Source of the DNA: JAGNDO01 sp963704975 | GTDB lineage: Bacteria > Chloroflexota > Anaerolineae > Caldilineales > Caldilineaceae | Length of the DNA stretch: 64,000 bases | NCBI GenBank assembly: GCA_963704975.1 | Contig: CAVPIK010000019.1 | Span: forward strand, 1-64,000 | Direction of reading: 5' to 3' | In this document: piece by piece, positions 1 through 10,274 of the stretch | Layout of the letters: each line of letters opens with the position of its first letter | Position numbering within the stretch: position 1 is the stretch's first letter | Notes under the pieces: generated by a model | Seen by the model: only the letters and a program-made list of their open reading frames with translations | Told to the model about the DNA's origin: nothing | The model's database searches: none | Position numbers and translations under genes: made by a program

Positions 1-1
1 G

Positions 2-2626
2 ATCACCTTCCAGCAGCCCAGCGCCGAGGGGAGCGCGCCCGATGCGCCCCTGCAAGTGGCCCTGATCGGGGAAGAACAACCCTACACCGTCTCGGTTTTG
101 GTTACCCCGATCCCCACGCCCACGGAGGCGCCCACGGAAATCCCCACGCCCACCGAGACGCCGGTTCCCACGGACACGCCGGTTCCCACGGAGACCCCGA
201 CGGCGACGGCAACCCCGACGGCGACAGAAACCCCAACAGCGACGGCAACTGCAACGGCGACAGAAACCCCTGCGCCCACGGAGACCGTTGGCCCCACTGA
301 AACCGCCTCGGCTGTCCCCAGCCCCACGGCCAACCTCGACGGCGACCTCGACCCCCACATCCACCGCAACGGCCACCGAGACCCCGACGGCGACGGCAAC
401 TTTGACGGCGATCCCCACCGCCACTGCCACGCCCACCTCTCCTCCAACTGAGACGCCGACCGCGACAGCCACCGCCACGCAAACGGCCACGGCCACGGCA
501 ACCCCAACCGCCACGGTGACGCCCACGGCGACCTTCACGCCCACCATCACCGAGACGCCTACGGCCACGCCGCCCATCCCGGCGGTTGATGTCGAGTCGC
601 CGTTGTCCGTGGACGCCGTGGTGGTGCTCAGCCCGGCCAATTTGCGCCAAGGACCGGACACGGCCTTTGACACCGTCACCCAACTCAGCACGGGGACCAA
701 TGTGGGGCTGTACGGCACGGCCCTGGACCAGAGTTGGGTGTTGTTGCGTGTGACGGGGGAGGAGACCACGGGCTGGATGGCGACGAGTTTGATGCGGGTT
801 GAGGGGGATCTGGCCATCTTGCCGGTCTATGTCTTGGCCGCGGATGGCACGCTGACCGAAGTGGGGGCCGCGCCCACGGCCACAAGTTCCCCGACCCCCG
901 GCCCCACGGCCACAACCGGCCCGACGGCGACGCCTGGGCCAATCCTGCCCACGCCGCAAGCCCTGAGTCCCCTGACGCTGCCTGTGGCTGTGGCACCGGC
1001 AACAGGCCGACCCGCCCGCCCCTGCCTTGGGGGAATTGACCGTGGTCATGGGCGGCACAACCATCCCGGCGGACCCCTTTAACCCCATCCCGGCCAGCGC
1101 GGGCAACCGCACCCTGACTTTGCGGTTGGGCAGCGCCCAGGTGATGGTCTGGCGGGGACTGTTCGACGCCTCCTTCCAGCCCAGCCCCGGCGAAGATCCG
1201 TGGATTTCGGCCCCGGCGGAGCTGCTGTGGCCGGGCACCCGGGTCTATATTCAGGGCGCGCCCATGTCCGACGATCCCAACACCATCCAGGTCAGCGTGG
1301 CGCGGATTGTGGCCGCGGCCCCGGCTCTGGCCCCGGAATTGCTCGATATGCCCGAACTCTCCGGCTGGCAATTTGCCCCCGGCTCAGCGGGGAGAGGGCA
1401 ATACCAGCCCCGTGGTCGCTCTCTTCTCCGATGCCAATCAGCGCAACTTTAGCTTGCTGACCACGGACGGTTTGCTCTCGGATGTGCCCTTGGATGGGCG
1501 CACCTTCGAGTTGGTGGGCACGCCTTTGCAGCCCGAAGTGTTGGTGACCTATGCGGAGTTGTTGGGCGCACGCCACAGCTTTGAATGGGTGCGGGCCGAT
1601 GGCACGGGTGTGCGCATCTATGCCCAGCCCTATCAGGTGATCCAAGGGGTGGTGCGGGATGTGGGGGTGCCGGCAGCGGGCACGGAAGGCGGGGTTGGCA
1701 TCGGACGTCCCGGCGGTCTGTGGTGGATCGAAGCCCCCCAGGCGGATCTGGATAGCTGGCAGTTGTGGCACTACGACCCGGCCCTGGGCCAGGTGGAGAT
1801 GCGTCTGCAAGGCTCGGCCCAGATCTTCGGGCTGACCAACGCCGCGCTTTCGCCCATCCTGGTCGGGCTGGCCCCGGAAAGTCAGCCTTCGGCCACCTCG
1901 GTCAAGCGGCTGGTCTTCCTGGTGGACACGGTGGATCGGGCGCGCCAGAAGCTCTACACCGGTCTCTATCGCCTGACCCTCTCCCCGGCCATCCCCACGG
2001 CGGACGGGGCCAAGCCCTCGGTCTCCGTGCGTCCCCTCCTGGCCGAGGACGCCTATCGGGGTCCCCTGACCCTGAGCCCGGACCGCCGTCACCTGGCCTA
2101 TTTTGTCTACAATCCGGCCCGGCCCAGCCAGATCTCCGGCTTTATCCAGCCGCCCAACGAGCTGTACATCCTGGCCTTGGACGGGCTGAATGCCGGACGC
2201 ACAACCCTGGCCTATGGGGCCGCCACCCGGTTTGAATTCCTGGCCCCCAACCTGGCCTGGCTGGATGGGGAGCGGTTGATCCAAGTGCTGGCTCGTTTTG
2301 GATCAGGGGTGAGCCTCAATTTGGACCGATTTGGCCTGGTTCAAGTCACGATCGCCAACAACGCCGTGGGGCTAGAGACCCAACGCTCCCTCTACCTCTT
2401 CCCCACGGGTGAGCTCATGCGCACCCTGTCCGCCTGCGCCATCCCCGGCCACGCCCTCTTCAACATCTCCACCACGGACGGCAGCGGCGACGTCGCCGCC
2501 CTCAACCTGGCCCGCTGGGGCACCGGACCCCAACCGGAGATGCTGGGCGCACTGCCCCCCGGAGCAGAACGGGTGCTGTTGTGCTGGACCGCCCCCCCGC
2601 CCTTGGTCATCGAGACGGCGAATTAG
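2..2626 (+). CDS. Secreted Thr/Pro-rich protein with SH3b domain and beta-propeller-like C-terminus (5' end outside window, frameshifted)
   Basis: The frame is already open at the window edge, so the N-terminus is missing. About 130 residues of repeated PTxTPT/TATAT units form an extended linker. A bacterial SH3-like segment follows (about 600-830; 'NLRQGPDTAFDTV' and 'TTGWMATSLM' are typical), then a second Pro/Thr linker, a short beta-rich domain (1030-1380), and about 400 residues with TolB/WD40-like strands ('LSPDRRHLAYFVYN'). Reading frame moves by +1 near 325-335, 990-1025 and 1385-1420, each equivalent to one inserted base. SH3b domains usually bind cell-wall or glycan ligands, and the linkers suggest an exported, surface-held protein. 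No enzyme motif is visible. It lies 14 bases upstream of a membrane-protein gene and is probably co-transcribed with it. Confidence 0.7.
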
Positions 2627-2640
2627 GGGAGGCGTCGTCC

Positions 2641-3432
2641 ATGCCCGATTTTCCCCAACTCTCCCTGCCCCCCCTGCCCGAACAGTGGGTGCTCTTTGCC
2701 GGATGGCCGGATCTGCTCTTCGGTCTGGTGGCCCTGGGGCTGGTGGTGCTGCTGGCCATATGGTGGCGGCAACAGATCGATCTGTGGGTTCCCCTGCTGG
2801 CCGTGACTTTGGCCATCGCCGCTGGGCTAAGCATCGCTACCCTGACCGTCTTCCAAGTGCCCGCCCATTTTGTCGACTGCCCCGGTGGGTGTGACGGTTG
2901 GCGGGGCTATCCTGTGGCCTTTGCCTCGGTGGACTTTGCCGGGGTGCGCACCCTGGCCCCGGTGGATTTTATCCTCAACCTGCTGTGGACGTGGCTGCTC
3001 GTTCTCTTCCTCTTCATGGTCTTGCGGCTGGCGGGGATGGCCTATAATTGGTCCGAGCGGGGCTTCCGGGCCAAACTCTTCTTTCTCCTCTTCATCCTCG
3101 TCCTGCCCCTCGCCCTCGTCCCCCGGGTCCTGGACCCGCCCCAGCCCTATTTGACCGGGGAAAGCCAGCGGCTGGCGGTCAACGCCGTGCGCACGAGCCA
3201 ATACACCTACAACCTCACCGGGGCCTGGGTGCAGCGCCTGGCCGTGGAGGACATCCGCTCCCTCTCCGGCAGCGCCGCCACCTTCGGCTTCGAGACCAAC
3301 ACCACCCAAGTCTGCCTGCGGGGCTACACCTATTTCTACATCCCCTGGCGTCGCTACCGCCTGATCCTCGACACCAGCGGCGTCGTCGCCCTCAATTTGA
3401 CCGAGTTGCCGTTGGAGCAGCCGTGCTGGTGA
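2641..3432 (+). CDS. Multi-pass membrane protein of unknown function
   Basis: I do not recognise this protein. It has 263 residues with hydrophobic segments near residues 18-40 and 45-65, then a pair around 110-165, followed by a soluble C-terminal half. The extracytoplasmic part contains several Cys (for example 'CPGGCDGW') and ends in Cys-Trp. ATG 2641 was chosen because GGGGAGG lies just upstream; the frame is open further upstream but only overlaps the preceding gene. It follows the secreted SH3b protein after 14 bases, so the two probably form an operon and may work together at the envelope. A perfect 23-bp inverted repeat starts 10 bases after the stop. Confidence 0.6.
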   Translation: MPDFPQLSLPPLPEQWVLFAGWPDLLFGLVALGLVVLLAIWWRQQIDLWVPLLAVTLAIAAGLSIATLTVFQVPAHFVDCPGGCDGWRGYPVAFASVDFAGVRTLAPVDFILNLLWTWLLVLFLFMVLRLAGMAYNWSERGFRAKLFFLLFILVLPLALVPRVLDPPQPYLTGESQRLAVNAVRTSQYTYNLTGAWVQRLAVEDIRSLSGSAATFGFETNTTQVCLRGYTYFYIPWRRYRLILDTSGVVALNLTELPLEQPCW

Positions 3433-3441
3433 ACCGTGAAG

Positions 3442-3511
3442 GGGGGAAGGGGTGAAAGGGTGAAAGGGCGATCGTTTCTGGAAAGCGATTCACCCTTTCA
3501 CCCCTTCCCCC
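3442..3511. repeat. Word-type inverted repeat, 23-bp perfect arms
   Basis: Arms 3442-3464 and 3489-3511 are exact reverse complements built of the word GGGTGAAA/GGGGTGAA. They are separated by 24 bases. The repeat sits between the convergent ends of the membrane-protein gene and the DUF3179 gene, where an RNA hairpin could end either transcript, although there is no T-run. The same words recur at 6485-6577. Confidence 0.85.
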
Positions 3512-3521
3512 TTTCACCCGC

Positions 3522-4743
3522 TCATGGCTGATAGACCGTCGTCTCCCCATTAAACGCCGCCCAGGCGAACCAGAAGTGATCGAAGGCGATGAGGCGGGTC
3601 AATTGGCTGCCGGCCAGGGGACCGTCCGTGGCCCGGCCCAGGATGTCCCAGGTGCTGGCGGTCTGCTCGTCTTGGAAAAGGCCCTCGCCCAGGGATACAA
3701 AGGAGAGGGTCTGGCCGTCCACCCGGCGGTCGAAGACGCCCACGCTGCCCACGTCCCGGCTGTCGGCGATGGTGGCTTGGTCCAGTGCGCTGGCCGTGCC
3801 CGGTTTGTGGAAGATCACCAGGGGCATCTCGCCAATTTGGTCGTTGATCACCCCCATCTCCGCGGCCACGGGAAAGGGGTAGGCTTTGGCTGTGCCCTCG
3901 ATCACCAAGCCCCACCACCCGCTCCAGGGCGGGCAAGCGTCCGTCCAGATCGCCCTGGAAGAGGAAGGGCGTGGCGCTGCTGTCATAGCCCGTGTACGGG
4001 TTGCGCCCATAGGAGCGGGCCAATCCGCTCTCCTGGGTGGGCCGGGCCAGGACCGTGGCGTCGGGGAAGTTCTGGCGGAAATCCTCGAAGCTGAGCACCT
4101 GGCTGGCCAGGAAAGTCAGTTGCGCCCCGGCCAATCGCCCCACAATCCCCTCGCCGGAAAACTGCTGCCACCAGCTCTCGGTCTGGCGGTCATACATGAT
4201 CAGATCGCTGTTGCGCAGCCTGCCCGTGGTGCCGAAGTCGAACAGGAACTCCTCGCCATCCACGGTCAAGCGGCGGTCAAAGGCGATGCTGGCGTTGCAC
4301 AGCGGGCAGAAGGTGATGCTCACGGGCAGCCCGCCCACCTCGTCGTTGACAATCTCGTGCCAGATCAAGATGGCCTGGGGATAGGCCCGCACCTCGCCGT
4401 TGTGTTCAAAGACGATCACCGGATCCCGTTCTTCGAGCCACTGGGCCGCAACCTCAATCGACTCATATTGGGGCAGATCCACCGCGGGGATGCCATCCTT
4501 GGGCGGCCCGCCGGAGAAGATCTCGTCCCACGCCACCCGGCGGCGGCTGAAATCTGTGGTCCATCCGCCGGTGCTGAAGGGGGGCGGCTCGCCGTCGGTG
4601 ATCAGATCGTCGGTCTGCATTTCGGCGGCGGGGATGGGGGTGTCGATCGGGGCGTCGGGGGCCGGGGCTGGCGGCGTTACGGTGCAGCCCGCCAAGGTCA
4701 AGAGGGCGATGATGCCCACTATCGCGGGGATAAGTTTTATCAT
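3522..4743 (-). CDS. DUF3179-family lipoprotein (frameshifted)
   Basis: Start ATG 4743 has AAGGAG 7 bases upstream. The N-terminus is a lipoprotein signal ending in the lipobox 'LTLAGC', followed by a Pro/Asp-rich linker. The body is a full DUF3179 domain: 'PVIVFEHNGEVRAYP', 'WHEIVND', the Cys pair 'FCPLCNAS' and 'FDFGTTGRLRNSDLIMYD'. The C-terminal part ('AYPFPVAAEMGVINDQIGEMP' region through 'FDHFWFAWAAF') is in a second frame. The break is near 3905-3915, where an extra G in 'CTTGGTGATC' explains the shift. DUF3179 proteins are exported proteins of unknown biochemical role. It is convergent with the upstream membrane-protein gene. Confidence 0.8.
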
Positions 4744-5129
4744 AGAACGCTCCTTTTTGATTGGATACTGGACATTCACGCACCCCCATTCTCTATGTCC
4801 CCGCCGCTGCTGGCTGTAACCGCGCCTACCCGCCCTCTCCGCCCATAGAAGTCCGGCTTTTGAAGAAAGCCGGACTTCTCGCCACGCCGATCTTGGCAGG
4901 GGGACGGATCAGGGGGTCCGAACCCCGCGGGATTGACAAATGGATCTCCACTATTCCGGGAATGGGCCAACACTATTCACGCGACCCCAAAACGCCCCGG
5001 CCCTTTCCCGGAATATCAGGAGGCACAAACGCCCACGCAATAGGAGGATCCCCTCATGCGTGGGGCTGGCAAGTGTGGTAAACTTTCCCAAGATGCAATA
5101 GACACACGTCACACCCAAGGAGCAGACCC
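4744..5129. other. Intergenic region with two inverted repeats
   Basis: This lies between the divergent DUF3179 and selenoprotein genes and should hold both promoters. A perfect 14-bp stem with a 5-base loop lies at 4847-4879 (AGAAGTCCGGCTTT and its complement). A second pair, one mismatch in 16, lies at 4953-4968 and 4999-5014 (ATTCCGGGAATGGGCC and complement). I see no convincing -35/-10 pair with normal spacing and no gene. Confidence 0.6.
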
Positions 5130-5972
5130 ATGACCCAACCCACCCGCCTCACCCCGCGTGAGCGGCTCAACAACTGGTTTTACGGCATCCCCGCGGTGGC
5201 CCAATGGTGGGCCGGACGGGCGGCGCAACGTTCCGGCAACTTGGACGGCGGTACCGGGGCGATCCCCTTTGCCCGCCTGCGCAAGCCCCTCAGCCGCAGC
5301 CGGGTGGCCCTGATTACCACGGGCGGCGTCCACATGGTGGATCAACCCCCCTTCGACATGGTGGACAAAGAGGGCGACGCCAGCTTCCGGGAGATCCCCG
5401 GCGACGCGGACCCGGCCCGGATCATGATCACCCACAACTATTACAACCACACGGACGCCGACCGGGATCTCAACGTGGTCTTCCCCTTGGGCCATCTGCG
5501 AGAGCTGGCGGAGCGGGGGGTGTTGGGCCAGGTGGCGCCCCGGCATTATGGCTTTATGGGCCACATCGAAGGGCCGCATGTGGAGCGGTTGATCCGGGAG
5601 ACGGCCCCGGCGGTGGCGGCCAAACTGCGGGCGGACGGCGTAGAGGTCGCCTTTCTCACCCCGGCTTGAGGCCTCTGCAATCGGTCCGTGGGACTGATCG
5701 CCCGTGCTATCGAAGCCGGTGGTATCCCCACCGTCACCGTCTCCCTGGCCAGGGATCTGACCGAGGCTGTGGGCGCGCCCCGCTCGGTCTTCGTCAAGTG
5801 GCCCCTGGGCCATCCCCTGGGCGAGGCCGATGCGCCTTTGCAGCAGCGCACGATCATCTTCGACGCCCTGCGCCTGCTTCAAGAAGCCACCCAGCCCGGC
5901 ATCATCCAGGATCTGGACTATCGCTGGCGTCGGCAAGTCTATGTTGAACCGGATTGGTCGGTGTTGACGTAA
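5130..5972 (+). CDS. Glycine/sarcosine/betaine/D-proline reductase family selenoprotein B, with in-frame UGA (Sec)
   Basis: ATG 5130 has AAGGAG 9 bases upstream. The frame runs to 5972 with a single in-frame TGA at 5667-5669, codon 180 of 281; the sequence before and after it is one continuous family match with no frame change. Residues around it read 'FLTPA-U-GLCNRSVGLIARAIE', a UxxC redox motif at the place where PrdB/GrdB-like proteins carry selenocysteine or Cys. The N-terminal half has 'TTGGVHMVDQPPFD' and 'HNYYNHTDADRDLNVVFP', typical of this family. A stem-loop begins 7 bases after the UGA, and SelB is encoded in the same window. Family members are reductase subunits acting on amines or unknown small substrates. 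No GrdA, GrdC or thioredoxin gene is nearby, so the substrate is unknown. Alternative: a nonsense error in a Cys (TGC/TGT) codon. Confidence 0.82.
5667..5701 (+). promoter_or_regulatory. UGA codon with candidate bacterial SECIS stem-loop
   Basis: TGA 5667-5669 is followed by arms 5677-5687 and 5691-5701 that pair over 11 positions (one A/C mismatch, one G-T wobble) around a 3-base loop GTG. The loop G is 18 bases past the UGA. Known bacterial SECIS elements have a G among the first loop bases, a short loop and a distance of roughly 16-37 bases, so this fits. In GC-rich coding DNA such a hairpin could also arise by chance. Confidence 0.6.
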
Positions 5973-5985
5973 CTGGCGTAACCCC

Positions 5986-6095
5986 ACCCTAACCCTCCCC
6001 AGATTGGGGAGGGGACAGATCGTGCGTACCGGACTAACGTCTACGGCGATCCGGCTCCTCCCCCAATCTGGGGGAGGCTGGGAGGGGGTCCTTGG
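5986..6095 (+). repeat. Family A palindromic repeat, copy 1
   Basis: This has a C-rich left flank, a small hairpin CTCCCCAGATTGGGGAG, the core GGGGACAGATC, a CGGCGATCCGGCTC block, a second hairpin CTCCCCCAATCTGGGGGAG and a G-rich right flank. The ends also pair with each other. Further copies lie at 13905 (same orientation), 22060 and 27690 (opposite). It carries no ORF. Confidence 0.9.
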
Positions 6096-6119
6096 CAGCA
6101 TCCAAAAAAGGAGCTTTTC

Positions 6120-6482
6120 ATGCCACGTTGCAAAAGAAGCCGCCTCCGCCGCCCAAGTCGTCCGCCCATTTTGTGGACCCGGGTGCTGATGGGCTTTGCG
6201 CTGAACGTGATGGTGGTCACCCTGGGCATGACCAATTTTGGCCAAGTGGTCAACGGTCCCCTGTGGGTGCTGGCCGGCTCGGCGCTCTTTGGCGGCCTGA
6301 CCACCCTGTTGATTCCCCAACGGGCCGGGGTGCATGTCTTCCTGGCCGGCATGTTGAGCGTCCCTTTCCTGGCCATCTTCATCCTGCCCGCCCCCCTGGC
6401 CTGGCAATATGCCCTCCTCTCCGGCGGCGTCTTCGCCCTGGCCGGGTTGGTTGTGGATCTGCTGCGTAGGCGGCGATCCTGA
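6120..6482 (+). CDS. Small membrane protein of unknown function
   Basis: The protein has about 120 residues: a basic N-terminus (RCKRSRLRRPSR) followed by three to four hydrophobic segments (about residues 22-40, 46-62, 70-90, 95-112) and a basic tail (LRRRRS). ATG 6120 is preceded by AAAAGGAG. An internal ATG at 6189 is a weaker alternative that would drop the basic N-terminus. I do not recognise the family. It lies between family A repeat copy 1 and a word-type inverted repeat, upstream of the ABC exporter and on the same strand. Confidence 0.55.
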   Translation: MPRCKRSRLRRPSRPPILWTRVLMGFALNVMVVTLGMTNFGQVVNGPLWVLAGSALFGGLTTLLIPQRAGVHVFLAGMLSVPFLAIFILPAPLAWQYALLSGGVFALAGLVVDLLRRRRS

Positions 6483-6484
6483 GA

Positions 6485-6577
6485 GGGTGAAGGGGTGAAA
6501 GGGTGAATCGCTATCCAGAAGAGATCGCCCCTTCACCCCTTCACCCCTTCGCCCCTCACCCTTTCACCCCTTCACCC
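6485..6577. repeat. Word-type inverted repeat (GGGTGAAG words)
   Basis: Left arm 6485-6505 and right arm 6557-6577 are exact reverse complements of 21 bp. The interval contains additional partial copies of CACCCCTT. It uses the same word set as 3442-3511 and separates a small membrane-protein gene from the ABC exporter. Confidence 0.85.
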
Positions 6578-6600
6578 TTTCACAAAAACGGAGTACACGC

Positions 6601-8476
6601 ATGATGCACGGCGGCGGTTGGTGGAGTTATATCTGCCCACGACCCATCCAAAGGCAAGCCCCAGGTCAGCCGCGAGCTGATTCGGCGGGTGATGACCTAT
6701 GCTCGGCCCTATACGGGCCGGGTCTTTCTTGTCCTGTTGACCATTGTGACCATCTCGTTGATCGAGCTGATCCCGCCCCTGCTCTTCCGGGATCTGATCG
6801 ACAACGTGCTGCCCACGAAGGACTATACCCGGCTCAACTGGCTGGCCCTGTTGTTGGTGGGCGTGCCCATCATCAGCGGGTTGATCAGCGTGGCCCAGCG
6901 CTATTTCAGCGCCCAGGTCGGCGAGGGCATCATCTACGATCTGCGCCAGGAGATGTACGCCCACCTCCAGCGCATGTCCATCCGCTTCTTCACCGTCACC
7001 AAGGCCGGGGAGATCATCTCCCGCTTCACCAACGACGTGGTGGGGGCGCAGAACGCGGTCACCGGCACCATCCCCAACATCGTCACCAACGTGATCACCC
7101 TGGTCTCCACCCTGGTCGTCATGCTCTCCATGGAGTGGCGGCTGACCCTGCTCTCCGTGCTGGTGGTGCCCCTCTTCCTGATCCCCGCCCGCCGGGTGGC
7201 CGTGATCCTGCGGGACATCCGCCGGGAAGCCATGGAGTACAACTCGTCCATGAGCACCGCGGTCAACGAGACCCTGAGCATCAACGGGGCCATGTTGGTC
7301 AAGATCTTTGGCCGTCAGCGCCAGGAGGTGGGCCGCTTCGAGGGCTTCAACGCCAAGACCCGGGACATCGGCATCCGCCGGGCCACCGTGGGCCGCTGGT
7401 TTTTCATGGGCTTGGGCATCTCCGCGGCCCTGGGCACGGCGTTGATCTATTGGGTCGGCGGCATCTTTGTGCTGGAGGGGGCCATCAGCATCGGCACCAT
7501 CGTGGCCTTTGCCGCCTTCCTCAGTCGGCTCTACGGCCCCATTTCCGCCCTCACCAACGTGCAGGTCGAGTTTGCCCAGTCCATGGTTAGCTTTGAGCGG
7601 GTCTTTGCATATCTAGATTTGCCTGTTGAAATCGAAGATCGTCCCGACGCCGTGAAATTGGGGGCCGTGGCGGGACGGGTGACGTTTGAGGGGGTCTCGT
7701 TTAGTTACATGGATGAGGAGGAGAGGAGGCGAGGACGGCTGGGAAGCGAGGAGTCGGATGACACGACTGCGCCCCTGCCCGACTTCCATCGCCGATGGGC
7801 CTTGCAGGATCTGGACTTCGTCATCGAGCCGGGAGAACTGGCGGCCCTGGTGGGGCCAAGCGGGGCGGGCAAGACCAGCATCACCTATCTGCTGCCCCGG
7901 CTCTACGACCCCACCGCAGGGCGCATCAGCTTGGATGGCCATGATCTGCGCACGGTGTCCCAGGAATCCCTGGCCCAGCAGCTCGGCATGGTGACCCAGG
8001 AGACCTATCTCTTCCACGACACCGTGCGGGCCAATCTGCTCTATGCCCGGCCCAAGGCCACCCAGGCCGAGGTGGAGGCCGCCTGCCAGGCCGCCAACAT
8101 CCACGAGCTGATCGCCGGTCTGCCCGAAGGCTACGACACCATGGTGGGCGAGCGGGGCTACCGCTTCAGCGGCGGCGAGAAGCAGCGGCTCTCCATCGCC
8201 CGGGTGATCCTGAAGAATCCCCGCATCCTGATCCTGGACGAGGCCACCGCCCATCTGGACAGCCAGAGCGAGGCCCTGATCCAAGCGGCGCTGGAACCCC
8301 TGATGCAAGGCCGCACCAGCTTGGTGATCGCCCACCGCCTCTCCACCATCCTGGCCGCGGACAAAATCCTGGTCATGGACAAGGGACGGCTGGCCGAGTC
8401 CGGCACCCACGCCGAACTATTGGCCCAGGGCGGGCTGTATGCGGAGTTGTACGAGACGCAGTTTCGGCGGGAGTAG
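6601..8476 (+). CDS. ABC exporter, fused membrane and ATPase domains (frameshifted near N-terminus)
   Basis: ATG 6601 has GGAG 8 bases upstream and starts 'MMHGGGWWSYI'. The frame then shifts near 6635 to 'DPSKGKPQVSRELIRRV' and stays open to 8476. A six-helix ABC_membrane domain (residues about 30-320) is followed by a nucleotide-binding domain with Walker A 'GPSGAGKTS', signature 'FSGGEKQRLS', Walker B 'ILILDEATAHLDS' and switch His 'IAHRLST'. At about 620 residues it is a normal half-size exporter of the MsbA/LmrA type that would work as a homodimer. A charged insert 'DEEERRRGRLGSEESDD' precedes the NBD core. Export of lipid or drug is usual for the family; the substrate cannot be told. 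Confidence 0.88.
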
Positions 8477-8492
8477 GCTCGTAGAAAGCGCT

Positions 8493-9456
8493 CTATCGAA
8501 TCGGGGCGTGGAACTTGGCCACGATCTGTTGACCGGCGGGGCTGAGGGCGAAGTCTACGAACTGTCTGACCCAGCCGGTGGGCTCTGCCCGGCTGACCAG
8601 GAAGATGGGTTGGGCCAGGTGATAGCGCTGTTGGCGCAGGTTGTCCGGGCTGGGCAGCAGCCCCTCGACGGGCACGATGCGCACGGGGGAATCAGCGTCG
8701 TCGGGCCAGAGGTTGCCCCGGCTGTCCCGCAGATAGGCGGCGGAGACGTAGCCGATGGCCTGGGGGTGGTCGGCCACATAGGCCACCACGTCCTGGCTGG
8801 TGGGCATGACCACGGCGGTGAGGGCCACCCGCTCGTCGCCCATGACCTGTTCCTCGAAGAAGAAGCGGGTGCCGCTGCCGTCCTCCCGGCTGATCAGCAG
8901 CACGCCGTCCCCGGCTTTTAGGGTTGACCCCACAGCTTGCCAATCGAGCAGATGACCGCTGAAGAGATCCCGCAGTTGGAGCAGGGTGAGCACGGCCACG
9001 TCGTTGCGGGGATGCACGATGACGGCCACGCCATCCACGCCGATGGGCACGCGCACCAAGTTGGGGCGGGCCGGGGTGGGGGTTTCGGCGTCGGGGATCA
9101 TTTCTGGGGGGAGGAGGTTGCTGGCCGCCAGGTCCACTTGACCGGCGGCGGCCCACTGTTCGCCCAAGGTGCTGCCGCCGCCGCGCAGGCTGAAGAGGAC
9201 TTGGGGATGACGGCGGGTGAACTCGCCGGTCGAGCGCGGTGAGGACCGGGGTCATGGTGGTGGCCCCGGCGATGGTGATGGTGACCGGGGGCGGGGCGCT
9301 GGCCACTTCGGTCTGGGCGCAGCCGGACAGGGTCAAGAGCAGGATCAGCCCTACGGCGCGCAGCCATCCGCCTGGCCCCCCCTTTGTTTGCCCACGAAAT
9401 TTCGCTCGACCCACGCTTTTTCCCCTCAACGCTACGTCCTTCTTTTTACATAACAA
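8493..9456 (-). CDS. PstS-like phosphate/solute-binding lipoprotein (frameshifted)
   Basis: An N-terminal signal with lipobox 'LLTLSGC' is followed by 'VTITIAGATTMTPVLTAL', then, after a one-base insertion near 9235, 'GEFTRRHPQV' and 'LRGGGSTLGEQWAAAGQVDLAAS', the start of a PBP-like (type 2 periplasmic binding) domain. 'REDGSGTRFFFEEQVMG' matches the phosphate-contact loop of PstS-like proteins, and 'FVDFALSPAGQQIVAKF' the usual C-terminus. The widest start is TTG 9456; GTG at 9414 is equally possible. The gene overlaps or abuts the uppP stop and is convergent with the ABC exporter. No Pst permease genes are adjacent, so phosphate specificity is only inferred. Confidence 0.78.
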
Positions 9457-10274
9457 ACGTCAACCCAAGCACGATCAGGCCCACGGCGGCGCAGTAGCCG
9501 GCGAAGAGATAGAGGCTGCGGGTGCGCAGATAGTTGAGCAGAAAGCGGATGGCGATGAAGCCGGTGATGGCGCTGACGATGAAGCCGACCACGAGGATGG
9601 TCATCTGATCCTGCACTTGGGCGGGGTCAACGGAGAGGGCGTCTTTGAGGGCGAGGAGCCCGGCCCCGAAGAAGGCGGGGGTGCCCAGCAGAAAGCTGAA
9701 ACGGGCGGCCTCGTCCCGGCGCAGGCCCCGGGCCAGACCGGCGGCCATGGTGCTGCCGCTGCGGCTGATGCCAGGGGCCAGGGCCATGGCCTGGGCCAGG
9801 CCGATGATCAGGCTGTCCCACAGGGTGAGCTTTTCCAGGCCGTGCAGCTTTTTGATGCGCTTGGCCATCTGCTCGCTGCCCCACAGGAGGAAGGCGGTGA
9901 AGAGCAGGAAGCTGGCCGCGGTGCGGGGGCTGCTGAAGAGGGCCTCGATCTGGTCTTTGAAGCTGAGGCCGGCGATGGCGGCGGGGATGGAGGCGAGGAC
10001 GATAAACCAGGCCATGCGGGCGTTGGGATCGGCCAGAGAGCGGTCGCGGATGCTGGCCAGGGCGGCGGTGATCATGGCCCAGAAATCTCGCCAGAAGACG
10101 GCGAAGATGGCGAGGAGGGTTCCCCAGTGCAGCATGGTGTCGAAGACGAGATCGAAGTTCTCCCAGCCCAAGCAGCCAGGGCACGATGACCAGATGGCCG
10201 CTGCTGCTGACGGGGATAAACTCGGTGGCTCCTTGCACGAAGCCGAGGACGATGGCTTTGATGATTTCTAGCAT
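9446..10274 (-). CDS. uppP: Undecaprenyl-diphosphate phosphatase (frameshifted)
   Basis: This integral-membrane enzyme recycles undecaprenyl pyrophosphate for cell-wall synthesis. ATG 10274 has AAAAGGAC upstream. Motif 1 'GATEFIPVSSSGHL' lies in the first frame; after an extra G in 'CTTGGGCTGGGA' near 10170 the rest continues with 'NFDLVFDTMLHWGT', motif 2 'PGISRSGST' and several helices to 'LGLTFVM'. About 276 residues is normal for BacA/UppP. It follows tgt directly in the same frame; no stop codon separates the two in the sequence as given. Confidence 0.9.

Noticed and set aside
100..560. Dense short repeats (CCCACGGAGACCCCGACGG) that look like a satellite or CRISPR array
   Set aside because: They are codons of a Thr/Pro/Ala linker in an open frame, with no constant spacer length.
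102..1238. Long minus-strand open frame rich in Arg and Gly across the linker-coding DNA
   Set aside because: It is the shadow of a GC-rich coding strand, without ribosome site or family signature.
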